Shown: piece after piece, positions 31,863 through 44,500 of the stretch | How the letters are laid out: each line of letters opens with the position of its first letter | How positions within the stretch are numbered: the stretch's first letter is position 1 | Source of the DNA: Pelobates cultripes | Taxonomy: Eukaryota > Chordata > Amphibia > Anura > Pelobatidae | Length of the DNA stretch: 64,000 nt | Direction of reading: 5' to 3' | Assembly: GCA_933207985.1 (NCBI GenBank) | Contig: OW240917.1 | Coordinates: forward strand, 238,692,693 to 238,756,692 | Position numbers and translations under genes: made by a program | Notes under the pieces: generated by a model | Told to the model about the DNA's origin: nothing | The model's input: the letters and a program-made list of their open reading frames with translations, nothing else | Databases searched by the model: none

Positions 31863-34800
31863 ACGTGCATGTTTTCATTGAGAGTACATCTACTATTTGT
31901 TTATGAACTAAATATGTTTACTGGAAATTTTAATAATTATGCAATAAGTATATATTTTGAATATATTGTATGTGTCATAAGTACCTGTTTGTTCTTGACA
32001 TGCTTGAAACTTTTGTGATTTAGATATAGCAGTTTAAAGATTTTTTTCACACAATGAACAATTTTTATAATATATATTTCTCTTTATTGAAGTGCAAAAT
32101 TTACAGCACAATACATTCTACATACACAAGGAGAACACACTAATTACATGGTGAGAATATATGTATATACATTTCTCCTATATATTTGGCAGTGTTATGC
32201 TGTGGAATTCCCATGGTTACAGAATTATTTAACACACACATTTAACCTTCAGAATTGGATTCTCTAATAAGATCCAAAAAAATGTTCTGGAAGACACTAT
32301 ACAGCAAACATTGTGAAGGGGTCCAAACGGTTTCACTTTACCAAAGCTATTATGGACCCTTTCTTGACTGATGACCAGATTTGCAGCGATGCCTGTCATA
32401 TTGAAAGGAATTTGTTAAACCACTTGCCATGGTTTTATTAATGTAGGTTAAACTGATACATATCTACCAGTCAGGTTCATCATGTTTTTTTGTGGACAAA
32501 CATTTGATTAAGAGTCTGTCGGAAAAAACTTTAATTGTGCAAAAGCTATACAAAAGTTGATTGTGCTGTATTTGAACATGATCAGTCCTCATGGCCCACC
32601 AATAATCCAGGATTTATGTATTTCCCTAATGGAGATACTGTCAACACCTAGATGGCTAATGGGTCTTGATTGAGGACTTGTTTGGGAAACACTCGTCTAG
32701 AAAGCTAGGAGGGGAAAGTTTGGGCAAAATGGTGAATGGCATCAAATGAGCTAAATGCCACTTTCTCCACCCAGACAAGCTATGCCTCAGAGATCCAACA
32801 TTGGTCTCCGTACGGAACCTGGTGGTAAATCTAAGCGGCTAAATTATGCACAACGATACCTCAATTTGAAAAATACAATAATAATAATAAACAGATTTTT
32901 TTTTAAGAAAATGTGCCTTTAACTAATCTTAAAAAATTTAAAAAGTTATACTAATAAAGGTGGCGAGTATAGATATTAGTAAACAAAATAGTAGAAACAG
33001 ATCCTTTGAAATGTTTGAAAGTCCAATATTTACTGTTATGCAACACCTTTCAACTTAATCTTTAAACCACGAGTGAATAACAAACTGCAGTACAGCCCTG
33101 CCTGGATTGCCTATCTGGCCATGAAAGAGTCCACAATCAGCTTTTTCTACAAAGTAACTAGTAAACAGATAGGCCCTCACACAGCGCCAAGAAAACTGGA
33201 GAGACCAATATGTAAAATTAGGGGTAGAGAACACTGCCATTCATAAAAATAGTGAATTATTGAACTTACGTAACATATTAAACATAATAAGTACTTCTGT
33301 GTTAATACAAAAGTAAAAACTTTAATATAAGCATAGCAATACATTACGATTCCTTTAAATATTATGATGTTTAAAAAATGGCAGCACAAAAAGTTGTCAG
33401 GCTGATATTATAGAGTACATGAAGAGCCTTATGTTATTGTAGTAGTGATGAAATGCTTTGGCCACTATATCAATTACCTATAACATCGACTGAGTCTCTT
33501 GAGGAAAGACTAAAATCAAACGTTATACATCAACATCAACATGCCGACATTCTCATTTGAGACCCATGCTGGTGAGATAGCTCAGTAGGTCAATGCACTA
33601 CCTGTAATAGTTAATAAAACATCAGATTTGTGGGTTTCCAGATAGGCTAGAAAACACATTTTATGTACAAATACAGACTGTACATTTTTTTAAACCTAGT
33701 AGCTAGTGAGTGTTTTTATTTTCCTTGGCATCATATTCACTTGAGGTTTGGGATATGATATCCTTCAAGTTTACTCTAAAGCCAAGTGGCTTTACCTCTC
33801 CTTGTTACCTCTTGTAGTGCCTTATCTAGACTAAGGACCAATGGTTGACCTTCTAACTCCACTAAAACTGTGAGCAGATAGTGAGTAGCTAAATAGCAGG
33901 TAGAGGCATTAACAAGGTTTATGATTGGAAGGTTAAAAAATGAGGGCCTACTGAAGAAAGAGGTAATTATATGGTACTTTGCCTCCTGATTTCCCATCCC
34001 CCTGCATTGTGATTGGCTGACTAATTTTATATTGAAAAACTTGGTTGGGGATAAGAACAGTTGTTCTAAAATTTGAAGACCAGAAGCTTTGGAGCCCTCA
34101 GCTTCATAGTTACTGGTAAGAGGTAGCTAGGGTCCTACAGCAAGTAGGAGACTGTGTGTTTTTATTGGAGACTGTGTGTTTCTTTATTACTGGTGCCAGA
34201 TTATGCAGTATTGTAGTTAATGGATTTGAGGACCCCATGGTACTAGTGTCTATAAATCGTGGGGATTGGAATGCAGGAAGAGTAGAATTTGCAAACCATG
34301 ATTCATCCTCAATAACATGTTTCCAGTTCTATGGTGGTTTTGTGTTTATAGATTTCGTTAATGCACCTGCATGTTGAATAAGTCCTGCACAAAGTGACAA
34401 AATAAAAATCGGTTACCACACATAAACTCAGTCCTTGGGTAAAATCTGCAGTCTGGGATTTAGGCCCAAGGATGATACTGGGGAAGACTTGCAAGACTAG
34501 CAAAGGACAATTTCTCACCGGGACTCAAGAATAGAGAGCTGGTTCTATCTCATATGGGGCAATTTGTTTGTAGTTGCACCATTGGCCAATATCTATCCAG
34601 CTTTCTCCTAGATGATACTGACAACATCTGGATCACGTGACTTGAGAACTACGTTGGGAACCTCTTTTATAGTGGAATAATATGTACACAATATCAGCTA
34701 TGCCTGCCTCGAGAGCAATTTGGCAATGGATCATGACAATAAAGTGCTTTCCATTACTATAGTTATTAACAAGAGGAACACAACCTGAAAACTTCCTATA

Positions 34801-34984
34801 AGATGAATAAATTATATATATATTTTATATATATTATGGCAGCTTTTGAGCTTTTTAAGTTTTTAACAGTCAATAAAATACTTAACAAGGTCCAGTATGC
34901 ACAGAATAGGAAAATGATTTTTAGGTCTCACTGCTATTAATGTTTTTGTGTGTAGAAGCCAAAATTCAACGTGTAAGTGCTCAT
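31863..34984. other. Intergenic stretch downstream of MPP2
   Basis: About 3 kb of AT-rich DNA. The longest frames (33177 and 33776 on -, 34156 on +) have no family signature. Apart from a tRNA-like piece at 33567 I see nothing supportable. Confidence 0.4.
33567..33650 (+). repeat. tRNA-like sequence, possible SINE head
   Basis: GATAGCTCAGTAGGTCAATG resembles a tRNA A box, and GTGGGTTTCCAG about 50 bases later resembles a degraded B box. The acceptor stem does not pair, so it is not an intact tRNA gene; more likely an old SINE. Confidence 0.3.
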
Positions 34985-34990
34985 TTTATT
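34985..34990 (-). terminator. Putative MPP2 poly(A) signal AATAAA
   Basis: On the - strand AATAAA occurs about 380 bases after the MPP2 stop codon. Confidence 0.4.
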
Positions 34991-35370
34991 GTATGTGTGA
35001 AGGTGTGCTAATGTCGTTAAATGCTGGGAGTGGGAAAACATTTTAAGAATGACCTCTCCCTGTGCTGTGCTATTTTGGTGCTCAAGAGAAACTGAAGGGT
35101 AAAATTACATATTCATAAAAACATACGAGGGGAACAAATGAGACAGATCATAAAACAATCAAAAAAATAATAAGTAAAAAAAAAAAGCAATCAAAGGTTT
35201 CAAGAAGGGTGTAATCTGAAAGGCATATAGGGATGAGAATAATCACAAAGGGCATGAAAAGAAATGCAACCATTTATATGAGCATGGCCCAGCTGCTAAA
35301 TGCAGAGGCCATAATTAATATGCATACTATGGCTCTGGAGAGGTTTGAAGGTTGGAATGACTTGGGTACA

Positions 35371-35547
35371 CTAATAGACCCAGCTAACTGGAACCCACTG
35401 AGGCTCAGAACGCAACTTCTCCAAGGCAACCAGAAGCTCTTGGAAACTCTGGTCCAGATCCGAGTTGACCAAACTGAGGTCAAAGTAATGGCCATAAGCC
35501 TGCTGTAGACGCTCACTCTCCTCGACAATCCTTAGGAGTTCGGAATC
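35371..35547 (-). CDS. mpp2: MPP2 exon 12, terminal GK exon
   Basis: Encodes [35 protein letters not shown] and QWVPVSWVY then TAG. Acceptor CCTACAG. A damaged second copy is at 36072. Confidence 0.94.
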   Translation of the reverse strand, partial: DSELLRIVEESERLQQAYGHYFDLSLVNSDLDQSFQELLVALEKLRSEPQWVPVSWVY

Positions 35548-38500
35548 CTGTAGGGGCAGAATGAAGAAATGGAAAACGGAAAGTGAGATTGGTTAGAGGG
35601 AGGGTGGGAGTAAGTGGATAATAGTGGAGGAAATAAGATTATAAAAACAAAATAGAAAACTTTCGGGATTAAAGACAAATGGTAGAGTTCATGAGAGCTG
35701 TCAGAAAAACTATTGATAAAAAAGATAACAAAGTGGATATGAGTTACAATGGTGGGGGTGAATGAATAGCTGGTGAACAACAGGCAGAGAGAGAGAAAAA
35801 GAGAGATGGGAAGGATGAAAAGAAGAATAGAGACTCGACAGAACAGAGATGTCAGAGCAGTGGTTCTTAATCTCCGGCACATGGCCAAATATGTCTCTCC
35901 ATGCTGTTTCAGTGGGTTTTTAATTGTCAGAGAAGTCACATTAAAAGTATCAGGCTGCTGGCAATGGCCAACAGTGAGTCATTTTCTTTAGTGACACCGT
36001 CTTCCCAAGTGAAACTGAGAACCTACCGATCCTGGGAAGAGTTTAATTAAGGTATTTTGCAAATTCTGTTTAATGACTCGGGTACACTAATAGACCCAGC
36101 TGACTGGAACTCACTGAGGCTCAAAACGCAGCTTCTCCAAGGCAACCAGAGCTCTTAGAAACTCTGATCCAGATCCGAGTTGACTAAACTGAGGTCAAAG
36201 TAATGGCCATAAGCCTGTTGTAGACGCTCACTCTCCTCGGCAATCCTTAGGAGTTCGGATCAGCCCATTAATGGCATTGACATAGTTTGGGTCCCATACA
36301 AGGTTAAGAACCAATAAGTTCTAGGTTGGCAAATGAGAAAAAAGGAGGGGCGTATAGATGAGGGCAATAAAATAAACAGAATGAAAAGAAACTCAGCTGA
36401 AAGAACTAAAGATTGGTTATCAAAGTAACATGGACACACGTTTCTATACTCACTGAGAGCTGTTTGCTGGTCATACCAGCCTCCACAGCTGACTGATTGT
36501 TGGATTTCAGAGTATCAAAGTCAGGGGCTCCAATAAATACAACGTAAGGTACAAACTCTGCTGTCCTGAGGACCTTCACTGCCTGTGGGAAAATAAAAAT
36601 AAACATATACGGTGGTTGGAGAGCAAAAGAAGATGTGGCGGTTAAGATACAAACATTCTTACAAATCTGTGTTTATCAGACACACAACTTTATCATCATT
36701 TAAGAAGTCTTGTGAACCCTTGGACCACACACATAGCTCAATTCATTGTCTTAACATGCCTCCTTCTCACCACTCTCTCTCATTCCAACCCATGTCACTC
36801 TCCATCCATATCAAACACTGCTCCCCTGCGAGCTCCTTTCATTCCTCATGGACAATCTATACAACCCTGCTGTCACTAAAAGTATTTATTAATAAAATAT
36901 TTTATCAGAAAGGACATGCTCAGATTTCTCTCATTTTCAATCAAGTCGTAAAAAAGCGTATTTTGATCTACATACATTAAAGTATAGTTTATTTTATCAG
37001 CATTATACAGTTGTGTGCCCATAAAAGGAACTCTGACATTTTTTACCTTTCCATTTTAGTATCATTTTACCTTTGTCGTTGATGTGTTTGTGTAATAAAA
37101 GGCAGGGGTGTTACTTACCACCTTCAAATCAATAAAACTGTCGGCACAATAGTATTAATTAAATTAACGTAATTTACATGCATACCCGCCGACACTGACA
37201 TGTGTGAATCTTATAAAAGATGGTGAGACAGTATGGGGCAGTGCCAGTCATGCTCGTGACTGCAACATTAAGTATCCCAGCAAGCATGCATGCCAAGATG
37301 GAAGACAAAACTAAATGGCATCCAACAAGGGTAGCAAATGTGCAGACATCTTTTTTTAACATTATTTAATAGAGACACGTCAAATTTTGCTGCACACGTC
37401 TCTCAACGATTGCTCGGTGCCGACAAAGTTGTTTCTGTAAATGAATCAGGCACGCCGGCACATTTTCGTGAATTAAAAGGGCAAAATCAAAGGCAAATGA
37501 GAATTATTAGCATGAAATGCCATGGATATGCCATTTTGGAAGGCAGATATTATGAACTTGGCATGAAATTATTTAAATTGAAATACAGTTGCAAGAAAAA
37601 GTATGTGAACCCTTTGGAATGATAAGGATTTCTGCACAAATTGGTCATAAAATGTAATCTGATCATCATCTAAGTCACAACAATAGACAATCACAGTCTG
37701 CTTAAACTAATAACACACAAAGAATTAAATGTTGCCATGTTTTTATTGAACACACCATGTAAACATTTACAGTGCAGGTGGAAAAAGTATGTGAAAGTAT
37801 GTAAGACTAATGACATTTCCAAGAGCTAATTGGAGTGAGATGTCAGCCAACTGGAGTCCAGTCAATGAGATGAGATTGGAGGTGTGTGTTACAGCTGCCC
37901 TGCCCTATAAAAAACACACACCAGTTCTAGGTTTGCTTTTCACAAGAAGCATTGCCTGATGTGAATGATGCCTCGCACAAAAGAGCTCTCAGAAGACCTA
38001 CGATTAAGAATTGTTGACTTGCATGAAGCTGGAAAGGGTTATAAAAGTATCTCCAAAAGCCTTGCTGTTCATCAGTCCACGGTAAGACAAATTGTCTATA
38101 AATGGAGAAAGTTCAGCACTGCTGCTACTCTCCCTAGGAGTGGCCGTCCTGTAAAGATGACTGCAAGAGCACAGCGCAGACTGCTCAATGAGGTGAAGAA
38201 GAATCCTAGAGTGTCAGCTAAAGACTTACAAAAATCACTGGCAAATGCTAACATCCCTGTTAGTGAATCTACAATACGTAAAACACTAAACAATAATGGA
38301 TTTCATAGGAGGATACCACAGAGGAAGCCACTGCTGTCCAAACAAAACATTGCTGCACGTTTACAGTTTGCACAAGAGCAAACACAGCAGTACTGGCAAA
38401 ATATTCTGTGGACAGAAGACCAAAGTTGAGTTGTTTGGAAGAAACACACAACACTATGTGTGGCGAAAAAAAGGCACAGCACACCAACATCAAAACCTCA

Positions 38501-41500
38501 TCCCAACTGTGAAGTACGGTGGTGGGGGCATGATGGTTTGGGGCTGCTTTGCTGCGTCAGGGCCTGTACGGATTGCTATCATTGAAGGAAAAATTAATTC
38601 CCAAGTTTATCAAGACATTTTGCAGGAGAACTTAAGGCCATCTGTCTACCAGATGACGCTCAACAGAAGATGGGTGTTGCAACAGGACAATGACCCAAAG
38701 CATAGAAGTAACAACAACAGAATGGCTTAAACAGAAGAAAATACGGCTTCTGAAGTGGCCCAGTCAGAGTCCTGACCTTAACCCGATTGAGATGCTGTGG
38801 CATGACCTCAAGAAAGAGATTCACACCAGACATCCCAAGAATATTGCTGAACTGAAACAGTAAAGAGGAATGGTCAAGAATTACTCCTGACCGTTGTGCA
38901 CGTCTGATCTGCAACTACAGGAAACATTTGGTTGAAGTTATTGCTGCCAAAGGAGGTTCAACCAGTTATTAAATCCAAGGGCTCACATACTTTTTCCACT
39001 GCACTGTGGATGTTTACATGGTGTGTTCAATAAAAACATGGCAACATTTCATTCTTTGTGTGTTATTAGTTTAAGCAGACTGTGATTGTCTATTGTTGTG
39101 ACTTACATGATGATCAGATCACATTTTATGACCAATTTGTGCAGAAATCCATATCATTCCAAAGGGTTCACATACTTTTTCTTGCAACTGTATATACAGC
39201 ATTGAGTTGTCTATAAAAAAAAAAAAATACATTAGTAACAGCTACATTCTTGTGATGGATTTAAAAATGTTCTTAGCTTAAATGTGATACTTCAATGAAA
39301 ACATTGTCCCTGGTGAATGATTTTTATCACCTATTGTATTTTCAGATCTGGATGCCTTCAGAGAACCTTTCAGCTCCTTTATGCAGAGCATATATACTTT
39401 CCTGCTTTGGATCTGTCTAACTCTTATTGGGATTTTTTTATTCCATTTAAAAGGTAAATAAAAAAACAAACTTTTTTTATTTTACAATATTTAGGCCAAA
39501 CTGTTATATGTATATTATATAGTATGCTGTATATGCATAGAACCAAGCTATTTACCCAGATTTTTTCACTCCATCACAGTATCTGATATTTTATTTACGT
39601 CTGCCTCTATTTGCCTGTATGGCTTCCCTCTACCTCAAACTACCTACATGCATCCCCCTAGCTCTCCGCGCCTGCCCTCCTGCCCCTCTGTCTACCTTTA
39701 TTTTTTATCCTCTCATCCTAACCTATATCTGTCCTTTGTATTTCTGTTTATTTGTTCTTGTCCCCTTCCTCCACCTATATCTATCTTTTAAGATTTAAGA
39801 AGCACTTCATAAATAGGATCAGTGGAACAAAAATGTCTGTTTCATGGTATTTTTGAGTTTGCAATTCTCTAACCTGGGGGTTGACATCAAGCACACACAT
39901 TTTCCCTGAAGCCACCACTTCCTGGATGGAGCTGATCTTAGTACCATACAGGTTGCCCTCGTACTCGCCATGCTCCAAATAGCGGCCAGCCTTGATGTCC
40001 TGCTCCATCTCTGCCCGTGACACAAAAGAGTATGACTGTCCATCCCATTCACCTTCCTTTCTTTTCCGAGAGGTATCTGAGAGGAGTTTGAAAGGTAAAA
40101 AGAGTCAATAAGAGAACAATTTAACCAAGAGGCTTCTCTTTGGCAAAATGAGAAGATATAATTTCAGTATCTGTGATGCCCGTCCCATGGTAGTAATAAA
40201 CTTATCATACTTACATGTCTAGGTCACCAAACCAAAATGTGTTGGGGAAGAAAGGCTTAGGCCCTCGGAGCACAGTTCAAATATATTTTTGGTTCAATTA
40301 AACTCACATGGAGTTGTGGTGCCATATCTAGCTGAATCGTGGGTCAGCAGTTTGTTCTTCAAGCTTCGTCTCCCCACTCCCTGTGCACCAATCAAAATCA
40401 GAGTCTTCCTGCGAAAGGGGGGCATTTTTGCGACCTCTTCGTATATCAGAAGCTCATGGCGGTCAAACTCTGTGATATATAAATAACAAGCATGACATGG
40501 CCTTGCTTCAGCTAGTTATGGTTAAATATTCTCAGCTGTTTGATTGTAAAAGAAATAGAGCACCACTCATTGGAGCTTGTAAATTGCAGTCAGCAATGTA
40601 CTACCCTTTAAAACTTCTGACGGCAACTACTCAAAATCTGCATTCTATGAAACTATATAGAAAACAAATTTTAATTTACACTCAGCGGCCATTTTGTTGG
40701 GTACCCCAGTTCACTATCTCTACCTCAAATATCTGACTAGCCAATCATGTGGCAGCAACTCACTACATGAAGCTTGCAGATATGGTCAAGTAGTCCACTT
40801 CTTCAAATCAAATATAAAAATGAGAAAGAAATTAGATTTCGGTGACTTGGACTGATTGTACAGACAAATGATAATAAGAGTCTTAAGCAACTTTGTGATG
40901 TTATGTCAGCATGTACCAGAATCTCTAAAGAATGTTGTTGAATAACCACCAGAATAATTTAGCTTACTTTGGGGGCAAAGACTTGTCCTGCTAAGTATTA
41001 CATATACCGAATACATATAACGAAATGTCTGTTGATTTAAACATCTCTGTATTTGTTGTATTAGTAAGATGTACCTAATAAAGTGCACACTGAATTTTTA
41101 ACATCAGTGATGTCCTGTCATTAAAAAGACACTCCACTGACCAAATCATAAAAACAAAAAAACAAAAAACAATTACAAACAATTAAAAACATTAAAATAT
41201 GCATTTTTTTTCACTGGGGATATATCTAAAAATATCTTGCAAAAGCTGCATATTATTTGTCTGCAGCCTTTGCAAGCCCTCCCCTTCTAACCCAGGCTAG
41301 ACTTTCTGTGACTGTCCAATCACAGGCTTAACAATGCAGCTCAATGAGAAGTCTTTGCAAGGCAGGTGCTCTTGAGTTTAGAGCCACTGAGCTAAACAAA
41401 CCAGGAAGTAAAAGGAGTGGTTGTCTGATTTACAGCCAGGGGGATGAAAAATGTTAACTTATGAAAGTGCTAATTTCTATTGAAATCTGTGCTTTTGTAA

Positions 41501-44500
41501 AATGAAAAAAGAGTTCACACAAAGTGCTTTAGAGATCTGTAGTGCACCTTTAAAGGGATACTATAAGTGCCAGGAACTATAGCTCCCTCTGCCTCTCCCC
41601 ACACTTGCAGCCATCCCCCAGTTCATGGATAGGGGGTTAAAAACCCTTCATTTACTTACCTGACCCTCAAGCCGATGTCCCTCTGCGCTGGGTATCGGCT
41701 CTGCCTACTCCGACGTCCCACGGTGAGCTGGCACTGGTGCGCATGGGCGGCAAATGTTGCACGCGCTTTTGACCTCCCCATAGGAAAGCAATGAATCAAT
41801 GCTTTCCTATGGGGACAAATCTGACGCTGGATGTCCTCATGCAGACAGCCAATGGAGGCAGATTTTGTGCTGCAATGTAAACATTGCAGCACTAAGTGCA
41901 ATCGGGACACTGCACCCAGACCACTTCAATGAGCTGAAGTGGCCTGGGTGCCTATAATGTCTCTTTAACATAGACTGGATATTATATATGAAAAGTTTAA
42001 TAGAAACTGCTGACACTTAATAAGTGTGACTTCATGTTAACATAGTATCTTCATGGACCAAATAGGAATTAATTTGTGGTCTACGTGTCCACAAAAATAA
42101 TTATTATATCTAGATGTTTATTGCATACTTTTCTATACCTATTACTGCCCCTTTAATTGTATATATCAATGTGCATATTAATTTATATGTCTTAATTTAC
42201 CTGCATTTTTAGTGGTGACATACATAATTCTTTTCTTTTTCTTTCCACCAATACTTCCACACAGCGCACCTAAAGAAGTACATTAATTTACATTAATAAG
42301 ATGTTACACAAAGCACAATTACAGTTTGGGTATATATAATTATGTCCTCTTTGACAGAGTTCTGTTTTTTTTTTTCTGTGTAAATGTGTAAACGAGTAGA
42401 AAAGAGTTAATTACCATTTTAACCAACCTTTGCCAAAATTCCAAACGCTACAACAAAGATGGCAGAACGCAATTGTGCATGAGAAGCACATTAGAATAGA
42501 AAAGAGTGACAGAGGGATTTAGGCCCAAAATAGGGACTGTCCTCCTAACTAGGGACACTTGGGAGGTATGGGATATAGGCCCTTTGAAGAGACATGTGAT
42601 CCTCAGTTAAGGGTATTTTTAAATCCATATGTTTGCTGGTGAATTTGAAAGGACAGTACAGGTTATTTGTATACATCTTTGTTGAAATGCAATGTGTATT
42701 ACATGTCCTATTAAGCTCAGTGCCACAATGAACTTATTAATGAACTTATAGAATTTAGTAGCCTTCACCAAAACAAGTGCCACAGAACAACTTTTGAATA
42801 GCGCAGAGCTGTGTCTGTGTGGGCAAATTAAATAAACTAATTAAAATCAGTGCCCAATCTTTTACTTTACACAGAATTTGAAAAGCATTAAAGCCCTGCT
42901 TTAAAGACGGCCGAGTTTGTACTTTTTTTGCCTGTTAAATGCTGAGAAAATAATATTTTCTATCATCAACATGTTGTATTGGAGAATAAAATGGACACAG
43001 TTGGTGATTAAGATGCCTACTTTAAAATAATCTTTGTCTCTTAAAGGCTGAGAACTCCCATCCATTAAAACATGGTTAATTCATGTATTTTTTTCCCAGT
43101 TGTCAGGTACACTTAAAATACCATATTTACTCAAATCTAATGCGCACCTTTTTTGGAAAATAAAGTTTAAAAAATTTGAATACACATTAGATTAAATTAA
43201 AACTGGCAAATTCACACAGGCGAATTCCATTCTGGCAAATTCACACAGGTGAATTAAAACTGGCGAATTCACAGAGGCGAATTAAAACTGGCGAATTCAC
43301 AGAGGCGAATTAAAACTGGCAAATTCACACAGGCGAATTTCATTTCAAGGGCTTAAAGGACCACTCTAGGCACCCAGACCACTTCAGCTTAATGAAGTGG
43401 TCTGGGTGCCTGGTCCAGCTAGGGTTAACCCATTTTTTTATAAATAGGTTAATCCAAGCTTTTAAAGCCTCTAGTGGCTGTCTCATTGACAGCCGCTAGA
43501 GGCGTTTGCGTGCTTCTCACTGTGAAAATCACAGAGAGAAGACGCAAGCGTCCATAGGAAAGCATTATGAATGCTTTCCTATGAGACTGGCTGAAGGCAC
43601 GCGCAGCTCCTGCCGCGCATGCGCTTTCAGCCGAAGAGAAGGAGAGGAGGCGGAGAGGAGGAGGAGAGCTCCCCGCCCCGGCGCTGGAGCAAGGTAAGAT
43701 TTTAACCCCTTCCTCTCTCCAGAGCACGGCGGGAGGGGGTCCCTGAGGGTGGGGGCACCCTCAGGGCCAGTGGTGTATCCTGGTTTTGTGCTGCCCTAGG
43801 CAGGACAAAACTCAGGCGCCCCCCAAACCCCACAGCCCCCCCATGGGCACGCGACCCCCACCCATCCCTTCCCCCCGCCCTGCCTTCTAAATACACACAC
43901 ACTCACTGACAGATACGCATACACTAGCTAACAGAAACACAAACTAACTGACACACACAGACACTCACTCACTCACTAGCAGACACACACTAGCAGACAC
44001 ACACACACTCACTGACATACTCACAGGCAAACATACACACACAGTCAGACACAAACACACTCACTCACTAGCAGACACACACACTCACTAGCAGAAACAC
44101 ACACTCACTAGCAGACACACACACACACTCACTAGCAGACACACACTAGCAGACACACACACTCACAGTCAGACACACACACAATAACAGTCAGACACAC
44201 ACACACTAACAGTCAGACACACACACTAACAGACAGACACACTCACCAACAGACAGACACACTCACTAACAGACAGACACACTGACAGACACACTCACTG
44301 ACAGACACACACACTCACTGACAGACACACTCACTAACACACTAACAGACACACTCACAGACACACTCACAGACACACTCACACACACACACACACACAC
44401 TAACACACAACTAACAGACACACTCACAAACAGACACACTCACACACACACACACTCACATTAACACATTTATTTATTTTTTTAACCCCCCCTCCCCCCT

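Noticed and set aside
33567..33650. Intact tRNA gene
   Set aside because: A-box-like and B-box-like words exist but arms do not pair, so it was kept only as a possible SINE remnant.
36612..36980. 122-residue + strand open frame next to MPP2 exon 11
   Set aside because: No family features, no splice support, and it is opposite the MPP2 gene.
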